Origin: Brachypodium distachyon
Lineage: Eukaryota > Streptophyta > Magnoliopsida > Poales > Poaceae
Reading direction: 5' to 3'
DNA length: 64,000 nt
Assembly: GCF_000005505.3 (NCBI RefSeq)
Contig: NC_016133.3
Span: 54,897,237 to 54,961,236 of the forward strand
Each line of letters opens with the position of its first letter. The stretch's first letter is position 1. The position numbers and the translations under genes were made by a program. The notes under the pieces were generated by a model. It searched no databases and was not told the DNA's origin. It saw only the letters and a program-made list of their open reading frames with translations. This document shows, piece after piece, positions 49,127-58,922 of this stretch.

Positions 49127-50802
49127 CTTCCTCCTCTTCTTCTTCTTCTTTTTAATCTGGCTAGCTATGCGCTGCACATTCATGGTTCTACCAAGACATA
49201 TTACTCCATGTATATATACTCCAGAGGCTCGATCGGGTTGCGACAACAATGAGATTTGTTTGGTGCTCATGAGTCATGCCTAAGAAAGAGAGTGCACACG
49301 TAGGCTGTAGGCAGTTATGCAAAGGCCTACCTTGTGATTAATAATTGCTGGCGGAGGGAGAAGCTTAAACCAGTTTTAAGCATAGAGGGCGGGAATCAAT
49401 ATCTTGTAGCGCTGTAGACTTGTTGGCTCTAACTAAGCTTGACCAAAATGCTCGTATGGACAGGCAGAATCGAAATGGAAACAATGTCAGCATGTGCTCC
49501 ATTAGTTACTCTCATCATGTTACGTGATAAAGGTTTGCCGACGGTGGGTGTGCACGGGTGCGTAGCTCCTGATTTACCAATATTGAAACTTGAAAGCATT
49601 TTTTGAGCTTGGTTCAAATTATGTATTCCCTCCGTCTCAAAATAAGTGTACAAATCCACGTCACTTATTTTGGGACGGAGAGAGTAGTAAATGTATTCTT
49701 CGTCTCAACTATATATTGCGGAAGTTTGGCTTTCTCTTTAACCTTTTTTTGTTGCAAATTTCGTCCCTCATTTGTGATTGGCTTTATCTGGTAAATTTGG
49801 TCCTCGTGCTGATTTATTGTGATTGATAGATGGATTATTGGCTTCTTTGCCATGTCAGTGCATGGTGTGGCTATTTCTCATCCCATGAAAAATTGCCACA
49901 TCATGCGCCAATGTGGCAAAGCAGTCGACCATTCATCTACACACGTCTGGTGAAATCCAGTCGCAAGGAACAAATTGATCCGGTACTGAAATTTGCACAA
50001 AAAAGGAGTCCAGGGAAGAAGTTCAACTAGAAACCTTTTCGGATTCTAACACCTAGAAATCTTTTCTATCGAGACTCTTTGGTTTAAAGAGTGGATGCTC
50101 CAAAATTCCTGTGGATATTACGGACACATTTTATCCCATCAACGACATACGTCAATTTTGATTGAACAAGCCCAACTAGAAAATCAGGGATAACCACGAA
50201 GTTCATAACGGGTAAAAATTAACTAAAAGCTTGAGGGGCGCACACATGTGTTGCTTTATTCCGCCGCGCGGCGAGTGAACTGAGCCTAAATACCTGAAGG
50301 TCGGAGACTACAACTTTCATCTCCCTGAACATCACGTAGACACATGCCGATCACTATTCCAAATCAGTGTGCCCTGCTGAGACCAGAGTCTAACAATCTG
50401 TTTCGATTTCTTTAATTTCCTCCATACCCATTTGCTTACTAGCCATGCTTTCGTAGCACCACATATGACTTTTGCTGATATGAAGTGAGCGGTAGCTAAA
50501 ATAAACGTTCTCGTGCGAGCAAGATAAAGTCTTATTTACTTGCTAAAATGTAAACCTTACAATGTTGGGATAAATTCATGTTCCTTGATAACACTGAAGA
50601 TTCAACCTCTCAGTACACACTAGTAGTACATCGTTTAATCAGACCAGTCCTCCACCATTATACCACTGATATATACGAACAAGTTCCCCATACAAAGAAG
50701 GCCCATTCGGTACTCAAGCTAGATGGATGTGCGTGGTTTCCATAATATATTCTGTCTTGGGGTTTGGCCAGCTTCCATGGCTGCATTCCCTCCCAGCTGG
50801 GA
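49127..50802. other. intergenic between the two peptide genes
   Basis: Apart from the hairpin MITE no feature is supported. The sequence up to about 49300 is the presumed promoter of peptide gene A. Sequence left of 50802 is the presumed 3' UTR of gene B. Confidence 0.4.
49624..49686. mobile_element. very short Stowaway hairpin (63 bp)
   Basis: TA flanks enclose the arms ttccctccgtctcaaaataagtg and cacttattttgggacggagaga around a loop of about 13 bases (tacaaatccacgt). Like the 13262-13311 element, it is almost nothing but terminal repeats. Confidence 0.85.
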
Positions 50803-51270
50803 CTAGCTGGCGGAAGGCGGGACAGGAAGCGGCCGGTCGTGCGCCGCCGGCAGGCTGTGGATCATGAAGGCCTTCTCTTCTTCTTCTTCCCCGCTCAAAC
50901 GCCTTCCTCCATGATCCCCTCCTATATACGATCCCAATTCCCAAACAGGCAAGAGTCATTATCAAACATACCATCACACAAGAAAAAAGACTAAACCACA
51001 TGTGTGCACAAATCACACGACAAGAGTTATAGGAAGAATGCAATATCGTAATGACGCGATCGAGAGATTTAATTAGCAGCCGTTAAGCAATTAGCTACTA
51101 GTACCGATTGTGGAGTGGCGATGGGTAGTGTAAGGAGATGGCTGCATCCCAGCAGGATGTCCTCCCATGATGCTGCCGCCGGCGTACGGCGCCTCAGCAT
51201 GGCCGTGAATCACAAGCTCGCCACAAAAACACACGAGAAGAAGCAGAGCTGGGAATGCTTTGGGCGCCAT
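50803..51270 (-). CDS. small secreted peptide gene B
   Basis: Two exons, 51270-51105 and 50921-50803, give exactly 95 codons; the 183-base intron is phase 1 (donor ATCG|GTACTAG, acceptor tatatag|GAGGGG). The product has a signal peptide (MAPKAFPALLLLVCFCGELV). The mature part is Gly/His-rich (EAPYAGGSIMGGHPAGMQPS), then RRLSGEEEEEKAFMIHS, then a Pro-rich end (LPAAHDRPLPVPPSAS). After the signal peptide there are no cysteines. A TATA-like tatatat lies at 51334-51340, about 65 bases upstream of the ATG. Architecture and local DNA similarity (ctgggatgcagccatc versus ctggcatgcagccatc in gene A) indicate a tandem duplicate. I do not recognise the family. An apoplastic signal or wall-associated peptide is possible but unproven. 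Confidence 0.6.
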
Positions 51271-52163
51271 CTGTTTTCTTTTTCGTCTTACTGTAAGTTT
51301 TGGTCGTTTGGTGTTCTATGTAAACTCGGCGAGTATATATGCATCGGTAGACGAACTAGCTGGAGTAACAGATTTTGCTTTAAAACAAAAGCTAACAGAT
51401 TACTAATAGCCATGCACTAGTTTGGCCTAGGTCATAATTGTTTAGCAAATGAAAGGAGGAATCGGTATCTTGTACTCAATACTCAGTCCACAGGAGTAGA
51501 GTACTAGTTTATTTATTATCAGGAAGATGGCGTAATCAAACACACTGGTGCAAATTCTTGTCATATTCAAACTTATTGAATTTTCAAACAGACGCCATTG
51601 CAATTCCACGTTTTCCAAATTTCTGTCACCCTACAAATAACATACTTCCTCTGTCCAACAAATGATGTCTCAACTTTGACTAAATATGAATGCATCTATA
51701 CACTAAGTCATGTCTAAATACATTGAACGGAGAGAGTACAATTATCTAGTTTTATTAGAAGAACCAAAGTAAATTAAAAGAAGAATGAACCAAAAAAGAC
51801 ATCTGATTGATTCCAAGAGCGTACAGGTACAAGAAAGAAATGCATCATCTACTGCTAGGTCTCAGGGAGATACAGAACTGTGGAAAGATACATACTCTCA
51901 AGTAAAATAGTAACCAGGCTTCCACGGAGAACAAATAAAAAATGTTTGACATTCTCATATAAATATCAGTTCCTTAAAAAAACATTACCAATCGCGCCAT
52001 GATATATATAAAGAACATGTTATTTTTCCTAACAATATTTCTTAAAATGTGTAGGATGCAGTCTGAACTCTGAAATTTGACAGATACATATACATGTAAA
52101 TTTCCCGTTTTGCTATCCTGTCTCGCTGTAAATGGGAAGAAAACACAAAAAAATAATCATCCT
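51271..52163. other. intergenic and PHT4 3' UTR
   Basis: It contains the promoter of peptide gene B and one MITE. The right part is probably the 3' UTR of the anion transporter. No other gene seen. Confidence 0.4.
51643..51738. mobile_element. Stowaway-like MITE
   Basis: TA flanks. The left end cttcctctgtccaacaaatg and the right end cattgaacggagagag are an imperfect inverted pair around a tgaatgcatctatac core. Confidence 0.7.
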
Positions 52164-53474
52164 CTATTCAAAAATCTTCTCACCAGTGGAGAAAACCAAG
52201 AAAAGGACTGAACTAAAAATACAAAGGTATCCTGGAACAAAGAAGACTGTTTTCCAGGTTTCTGAGCTTTTTAGATCCATGTTAGAAGCCTTTGCAGCCT
52301 CCAGAATATTTCCTGTGAGACCGACGCCAACTATACCAGCCAATGTCCCGGCTGTATTTGAAACCCCCATCACTATGCTAGCAAATTTCGGAGCAACATC
52401 CATGTGATTCACAGCAAAACCTGCTCTTCCTAGAGCCAGAAAACCAAGAGATACCGATGAACAAATCACAGTCCCTGAGGGTGTCCCGAAAGAAGGAAGG
52501 GCCATAAGTGCAACAGCCGAGACAACAAACCCAATGGTGTTCAGGAGCTTCCTTGTCTTGGTAACTGATAAAATCTTTCTTGTAATCAAGTGATCGGCAA
52601 CCACTCCACCAACATTGGAAAATATAAACATGTTGAAATAGGGAAGCATCTTCGAGGATCCCATATCCTGAAGGCTAAGCTTAAGGGCTAATTCAAAATA
52701 GGTAGGCAGCCAGTTCATGATAACATACAAGGCATAGTGGAAGGTAAAGTTGTTCACAACAATTGCCCAAACAGGCAGACTGAAGATTATCCTTCGCCAT
52801 GGTATCTTTACAGTGCGAGGTACCACAACCCCACCTGCTTGTGCCTTAATCTTCTCTGGAGAAGACACCTTTGATATTGACACTTTTGGAAGGTCAGAAC
52901 GAGGAGGTTCACTGGAAAACTTTAACCATATTACAGACCATGCTACTCCCAGTACTGCTTCAACAAAGAAAACTGATTGGGGTCCCATGTGCTTCACCAG
53001 ACTTGGAAACAACAGCATGCCACCAGCTGCCCCGAGGTACATCCCAGATGTTGTTAAAGATACTGACCGAGAGCGCTCCTGTGGTGGCACCCATTGTGCC
53101 AGAACAGTGTGGATGGCAGGAAATATAAAGCCTTGTGCTACACCAACAAAGAGGCGAGAAAGCACCAGAATGGCTACTCTGTTGGCGTCTAGTGGAGTTA
53201 AACCACATATCAAAGACCACAACAAGAATGACAGCAGAAGAACACGTCTACCTCCCATTCTCTGGGCTGCCCATCCACCAGGAACTTGTGACAAAACATA
53301 ACCATAATAGAACATGGAGAGCACCATGCCTTTGTTTGCTTGATTCACCTCGATTGCATCAGCTGCTACAGTGTAAGCAATCGAGAAACCCACCCGCTCA
53401 ATGTAACAAACATTTGTGCAGATGAATGTCAGCAACACTATGACATAACGCCTTGGGAACTTCATTCTTGACAT
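52164..53474 (-). CDS. PHT4;6-type Golgi phosphate/anion transporter (MFS)
   Basis: One uninterrupted frame of 436 residues matches plant PHT4;6 (probable anion transporter) along its whole length. It starts with RRYVIVLLTFICTNVCYIER followed by VGFSIAYTVAADA. It contains SQVPGGWAAQRMGGRRVLLL, AQGFIFPAIHTVLAQWVPP, VVNNFTFHYALYVIMNWLPT and GRAGFAVNHMDVAP, and it ends in FSTGEKIFE. About twelve hydrophobic spans fit the major facilitator fold. PHT4 proteins move inorganic phosphate or other anions; Arabidopsis PHT4;6 releases phosphate from the Golgi lumen after glycosylation reactions. The absence of a chloroplast transit peptide supports PHT4;6 over plastid PHT4 members. On the minus strand a gtgagt donor at about 53553 and a gattag acceptor two bases before the ATG suggest a short leader intron. 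Confidence 0.93.
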   Translation of the reverse strand: MSRMKFPRRYVIVLLTFICTNVCYIERVGFSIAYTVAADAIEVNQANKGMVLSMFYYGYVLSQVPGGWAAQRMGGRRVLLLSFLLWSLICGLTPLDANRVAILVLSRLFVGVAQGFIFPAIHTVLAQWVPPQERSRSVSLTTSGMYLGAAGGMLLFPSLVKHMGPQSVFFVEAVLGVAWSVIWLKFSSEPPRSDLPKVSISKVSSPEKIKAQAGGVVVPRTVKIPWRRIIFSLPVWAIVVNNFTFHYALYVIMNWLPTYFELALKLSLQDMGSSKMLPYFNMFIFSNVGGVVADHLITRKILSVTKTRKLLNTIGFVVSAVALMALPSFGTPSGTVICSSVSLGFLALGRAGFAVNHMDVAPKFASIVMGVSNTAGTLAGIVGVGLTGNILEAAKASNMDLKSSETWKTVFFVPGYLCIFSSVLFLVFSTGEKIFE

Positions 53475-54986
53475 TTCTAATCAGAGATGAAGCACAAAGT
53501 TTTATAGCACTCTTAATCAGGCCACCCCTTGCTGACCTCCCAGGGGTACTCACCAAGTTTTACCATAAACCTGTGTTTCTTCCTTCAATCTCTGGAGATA
53601 CCAAGATCTGTAGCAGATAAATAGTGACCATTCATTGCTATGAAACAGTGTGAGATTTTTCACCCGTGCTTCATATACCTGTTCAATTTACTGGTCTCAT
53701 AAGCAATTTAACAGCGATAGATCTCTATTATACTGCACATTAACTCAATAGACCTGCTCAATGAAGACCTACATCATTTGATTAGATGAATCAAGACATG
53801 AATATTATATTCAAATGTGTCACTTCTGCAATGAAATGCGGTACTCGACCACGTTCGGAATGCAACAGATGCCATTTGCGAGCCATATATGGCTTACAAA
53901 GTCAGCAGAAGATCTTGGAGTTTTGCTTTTTCTTAGAGGAAACATGCTCATCTAAACCATTGAACAAACCCATACCCATCAAAACCTACTCAAAGCACGG
54001 GCTGATCAAGATATTACTTATATCCTAGCAGCAAACAGAGAGCATTTTTCCTAAGTGATTTTGTCAGATGTCTTAGAGGATGTATGTCACTAACAAGAAT
54101 AATTCTAAGCAATGACATAACTAAAGGGCAAGAGAGTGCCAAGCCAGCATACACCCTGTCTGCCATCTGACTTTAATCTAATGAAAACACAGTAAATTCA
54201 GATCTATCATACACACGGCTACTAACATTAACTTTGATCTAGATATTACTTAAATCATGAAACCAGATTACAAAAAGTAAACTTGTATTACCAGCAAATT
54301 AACCATTGGGAGCGAAATATACAAAAGGAGTTTCAGAGGTTAATATTTAGTACTGGTAGCTAGAAACACAAATGTAACTACAACGTTAATTGACCACATG
54401 TAACAATAGATGGTTGATGGGTGGACCCAGAAATTGCTCACGCCCCGGGCCAAAATAGCTTGGACTAAAAAAATTCCAAGACAATTGATCAAAATTTGGA
54501 CACAGTACTCAATTGTCAAGTAAAATTTTCCAAGACAATTAATCAAAATTTGGCCCAAAATGGTTGATTGACCCTAGGCTCCCACGATCACATTGGAAAG
54601 ATAGCCCCTTTCCACTGGCGGTTGTTTATGAAATGAATGACTGCAGTTGGTTTCTAAGGACAAAAGTAAGCCTCATATGTAGAGAAGTCATCATCATACA
54701 TGTTAGCAAGATCAACTAGCTTGTATTCATTATAATTAGCAAAAAAAATCCTTGGATCAGACAAGCAATCTGAGGGCAATCAAATCAAACAACAGGGAAT
54801 TTGAGGGAAAGAAGGGGCTACCTGCCTCAGGATTTGGGGGCAGCCTGCAGGCAGCCGGTCGGGGGAGACAATGTCTGCGGGAGAGACAGTCGCCGGTCGG
54901 GGGAGCAGAGGAGATAAGGTCGCTGGTCAGGCGATGGCAGGACGTCGAGTTCCTGACCTAGCCGGCGGCGGGGCGGGACCAGCGGG
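53475..54986 (-). promoter_or_regulatory. PHT4;6 leader region, candidate non-coding first exon near 54822-54960
   Basis: On the minus strand GAGGCAG|GTAGCC at 54822/54821 looks like a donor at the end of a GC-rich leader exon. The roughly 1.2 kb to the coding exon would then be a 5' UTR intron. A direct repeat around ccaagacaatt(g/a)atcaaaatttgg lies at about 54476-54500 and 54530-54554. Otherwise nothing is seen. Confidence 0.35.
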
Positions 54987-57727
54987 CGTTGGGGAGCCGG
55001 CCAGCGGAGGAGGCGAGGCTGGATGGAGGCGGGCACGGGCTGCAGCCAGGGCCTAGGCGCGGCGCTCTTTCTGCCTCTCTCGCTCCCTCGTGTTCGTGTT
55101 TGCCCGTATTTTCTTTAGCCGATGGCAAGGCACCCTGTGCTGGCTGGGCTGGTGGGCCGCGACGCCCCAGGCCGAACCTAGCTTTTCTTTTTCTTTAGGC
55201 TAAAAATTTGGGCCACGCTCCAGGCCGTGGCCCGTGTTGCCTGGGGCCTGGCTCTGCTTACTTGATGCCATTTCCCCCCTATGGGTTATGGGATTAGAAA
55301 CACACGTTGTTGTGTTTATCGAGTAGTGATACACTACACATACAAGCTTGCAGCAGGGGAACGGAGGACGGCGGGCACGGAGAAGACGATGTGGTCGAGC
55401 GCGACGCAGCCGCGCACGGGGGGCGTGGGGGCGGCGTGACGCAGACGAAAGGCCTGTTTGGTTGCTGGCCTGGAGCATAGCTGCCTCGCTTGAAGCCTCC
55501 TTGAGCCATGCCTGAGTTGTGTTTGGTTGACGTCCTGAAGAGCAAGATGCTTGCCTGGCCTAGAGAGCATAGCGGTGTAGTTAGCCTGGCTCAGGCCTAG
55601 GATTTCGTAGGCCTGGACAAGGCCACAACTGCTTGAGGTGCTAATCCCTTTAATTTAAAAAGCGAGTGGACAGCATAAGCTTGCAAAGGTCCGTCCCACG
55701 TCGGATTCATTTTTTATTCAATACTTTAATGCTCTATCCGATCAGGCACCAACCAAACAAAAAGCTCGTAGGGCTGCCTCGTCAGGCAAAAAAGGAGGGA
55801 AATGTCCTCTTGCACCTAGGTGCGACCGCACCCTGAATCTGCTCTTTACAAAATACGTTGAGATTCGTAAATGCTATCTTCCTCCTATATGTATTTGGAT
55901 CCGTATGCCCATTTTAATTTTGTATTCTTCAACAGTGCTGGGCCCACCATGTGTTTTGCTTCCTTGCACCACCACCCGATTTCTCTACCCGCACCTCCCC
56001 CCACGCTATCTTCCTCCTCTGCCTTTCTCTCTCACTTTTCTCTCCCCTGCTCTCGTCCGACGGTGGCGACCGCCGATTGCTGCTCCCGTTCGCTGCTAGC
56101 TCTGCCCTTGTCCATTTCGACTAGAAGAACCCGTCCGCCTGCTCCTCCTGTGCCATGGATGTTGTCGGGGTTCGGCCGACTCCAGAACGAGCCGCCGTTC
56201 TCGAGATTCCGGCGGCTGGATGCCGTAGTTGGGGAAGACGCTGCGACGTTGTCGGAGCCTGACCCCGTGAAGATGAACTCGGTGAAGATGTTGGTGGCAT
56301 CATGGACGAGCTCCGCGATGAGAGAGAGAGGGGGGGGGGGAGGGGGGCGGCTGGTGCTGGCTGGCGGCGGCGCCGCCGCGCGGCCGTGCCCAGGCGTGGG
56401 GGCGGCAGCACCCCAGCGGCTTTTTCGTGCCCGGGCAGGGGGGCGGCGGCACCACGCGTCCGCGTCCTGCTGACCGTGGCCATGCCGTGGACGAGCTCCG
56501 AACTGCGACAACGGATCATGGCCATGCCGTGGCCGAGCTCGGAACTCCGGCGGCCCTTCCCCTGCTCCGACGATTTGCATCTCGATTTATTGCCCCGTCC
56601 TGCCGCCCTCGAGTTCTTGCTCGAACATGATGGGAAGGGGGGAGGGAATACCCAGCCAGAGCGCGTTCGATGTCGAACTGGACACGCCCATGGCCGCCTC
56701 CTTCTCCGGCTATGCCGCCATCCCGCACCGGTCGAGGTCCCTGTTCTGGCCGCCATGGGCTGTTGGGTGAGAGAGAGAAGGGGGGGGGGAGGGAGGCGAC
56801 ATTGCTGTGGAGAGGGCAGACAGAAGAAAGAAGAAAGGGGGGTTGGAATCCCACGTGCGTTGTCCCCACGTACGCCACTGCCATGTATTGCAAATGTATT
56901 TTGGAAACCGAAAATCAGGGGCACAGATCCCCAAAACAAGGTGGGCGGCTCAGATTTCGGGTGTGATTGCCACCCGGAGCAAAAAATCCGCTCTCAAAAA
57001 AGGACAACATCTCAGGCTCACCTCAGGCACTCAATTTTTTCAGGCACGATGCTCAGGATAGATACCAACCAGCCCCGAAAAGCGCCGCTGGTGTGGTGTC
57101 GATCGTGGGCGCCGTCGCGTGCGGTGCCTCCGTTGAACGGATCTGGGGGCACCACGCGGTTCCGAGCAGGGAGCTCGGGGCGACCGTTGGGGAGCTGGCC
57201 AGCGGAGGAGGCGAGGATGGATGGAGGTGGGCACGGGCTGCAGCCAGGGCCTAGGCGCGGCTAGCAGACCAGGTCCCAGCACCGGGGCCGGCGGCGCTCT
57301 TTGTCTCTGCCTCTCTTGCTCCCTCGTGTTCGTGTTTGCCCGTGTTTTCTTTGGCCGACGGCAAGGCACCCTGTGTTGGCTGGGCTGGTGGGCCGCAACG
57401 CCCCAGGCGAACCTAGTTTTTCTTTTTCTTTAGGCTGAAAATTTGGGCCACGCCCCAGGCCGTGGCCCGTGTTGCCTGGGGTCTGGCTCCGCCTACTTGA
57501 TGCCATTTCCCCCCTATGGGCTATGGGATTAGAAACACACGTTGTTGTGTTGATCGAGTAGTGATCCACTACACATACAAGCTTACAGCAAGACGATGTG
57601 GTCGAGCCTGACGCAGAAGAAAAGCGCCGCTGGTGTGGTGTCGATCGTGGGCGCCGTCGCTTGCGGTGCCTCCGTCGAACGGATCTGGGGGCACCACGCG
57701 GTTCCGAGCAGGGATCTCGGGGCGACC
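54987..57727. repeat. tandem duplication of a ~0.55 kb unit, first copy split by a transposon
   Basis: Unit 1 is 54987-55450 continued at 57076-57184; unit 2 is 57185-57727. Both read cgttggggagc, ggcacgggctgcagccaggg, gatgccatttcccccctatg, agaaacacacgttgttgtg, gaagacgatgtggtcgagc and then gcgccgctggtgtggtgtcg. Unit 2 follows unit 1 directly. Small indels distinguish them. The origin of the unit is not recognised, and its plus-strand frame (about 57596-57880) has no known domain. Confidence 0.75.
55451..57075. mobile_element. 1.6 kb TIR element nested in duplication unit 1
   Basis: The left end is GGCCTGTTTGGTTGCTGGCC. The right end, as its complement, is GGGCTGGTTGGTATCTATCC; similarity continues inward (CCTG(g/a)GCAT). 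CGAAA flanks both ends (55446-55450 and 57076-57080). The interior is GC-rich with long frames on both strands but no recognised transposase, so it is non-autonomous or carries captured sequence. The superfamily is unclear; a GGCCTGTTTGG-like end recalls Tourist/Harbinger or hAT types. Confidence 0.6.
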
Positions 57728-58104
57728 GTAGAAGCAGCGTCGGCAAAGGATGTCGACAGCGAACGGTGGAAGTCGATCAGATCGGGAGAATCGTGGATCT
57801 TGGCGACACTGCGAACTATCGACGGTGCACTGACAGGTAGCGGTGCCACTAGAAAGAGTTTTCGCCTACTCTCATGGTAGATACAATGCTACCCAAATCT
57901 TTGTGAGGTTGCCGTTGGCATGATTGAAGTTGCAGGAAACACCCCATCATTTGTTCCATTCCAAATTTCCAAGACACGGGCATAAAGAGCCACGGGAGAG
58001 CCTTTCCACGAATTGACTTCTCTTCTCATATGTATATGCAAAATAATTGACTTCTCAAATGTATATGCAAAAGAATTGCACGAAACGTAGTTGACTCTAA
58101 TTTT
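57728..58104. other. flank of the broken WAK gene
   Basis: No gene is supported. On the minus strand this is the region downstream of the broken WAK coding sequence and probably its former 3' UTR. Confidence 0.4.
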
Positions 58105-58457
58105 CTAAGAGCTAAAACTGTTCGTGCTGCCTCCTTCAAGATCAAGGACATCTTGCGGTCTGAACATGTAATCCACGTCCCCTTGCTGCTCCCTGCCAAG
58201 CAACAAGCTCTACTCCTCCTCCTCCGGATCACCATGGTGACCACTGCCAGCCTTACCCCACGGGTGCCTCTGGTATCTCCTCAGCGCCTCCAGCCTCTCC
58301 GCTACCTCCTTCATCGTTGGCCGCTCCTCGCCGCTCATGCTAACGCACCGTGCCACTAGGTTTGTGACCTCTTCTAGCGCCTCTGGCCCCATCGCCTTCC
58401 TCACTTGCTCATCTAGCAGCTCGTCCTGCCGACCGATCTTCATGGTCACCGTGAAGC
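58105..58457 (-). pseudogene. WAK paralogue, C-terminal kinase part, downstream of the Copia insertion
   Basis: The minus strand encodes the end of a WAK kinase (FTVTMKIGRQDELLDEQ, EEVTNLVARCVSMSGEERPT, MKEVAERLEALRRYQRHPW), paralogous to the intact WAK at 45566-48039. In a GAG-repeat stretch (about 58214-58225) the frame runs into TAG. The expected tail (DYMFRPQDVLDLEGGSTNSF) continues in another frame to TAG at 58105-58107, so a one-base shift relative to the paralogue is present. The upstream kinase half lies beyond the Copia element at 63749-64000. Confidence 0.85.
58453..58457. repeat. target-site duplication GAAGC, left copy
   Basis: GAAGC abuts the TG of the 5' LTR; the same five bases follow the CA of the 3' LTR at 63744-63748. 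Confidence 0.9.
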
Positions 58458-58867
58458 TGTAAGTCGTAAGATCAAATCCGAATAGAATTAGGTTCTGGTT
58501 CATGTCTAGGTTCAGTCGGTTTAGGAATTGCAAAGGGAATCACGTGAGTTGATCCCTAGTTGTTCTCGTATTCAGTTTAGAGTAGAACTTGTTTGATTAG
58601 GACTGCATCTGGCCGTGTATAAGTATGTGTATACGGTCCCTGTAATCGTCCAACCCCAGAAAATAGAAAAAGGAAAAAAGCAAGGCTCGATACGGGCCTT
58701 TGGCTATCCAAACTCCAACCGATTTTTTCGTGTGTACGTGTGCTACTATGTGTATACGTGCGTGTGCTCTGCTTTCAGCCAGCAACCGATTAAACAGAGG
58801 AAATCGACCTAGCTTGCTTGCTGTTCGTTGTTGTCTGCGTGAGAGGAATTTGGGCTGATTTCCAACA
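58458..58867 (+). repeat. 5' LTR (410 bp)
   Basis: Starts TGTAAGTCGTAAGATC, ends GATTTCCAACA. It contains about 50 bases (near 58729-58779, TG/CA-rich) that the 3' LTR lacks. Confidence 0.95.
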
Positions 58868-58869
58868 TT

Positions 58870-58882
58870 TGGTATCAGAGCC
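58870..58882 (+). promoter_or_regulatory. primer-binding site
   Basis: tggtatcagagcc, two bases after the 5' LTR, matches the plant initiator methionine tRNA primer site. Confidence 0.9.
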
Positions 58883-58922
58883 AAGGTTAATCCGGCAAAG
58901 CGGTCCCTAGTACACGGGAGCT

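Noticed and set aside
58688..58785. Idea that the 50-bp LTR length difference is an exactly spliced GT-AG intron
   Set aside because: The missing segment starts with gt and ends near ag, but exact GT-AG removal would leave one extra C relative to the 3' LTR; a simple deletion fits better.
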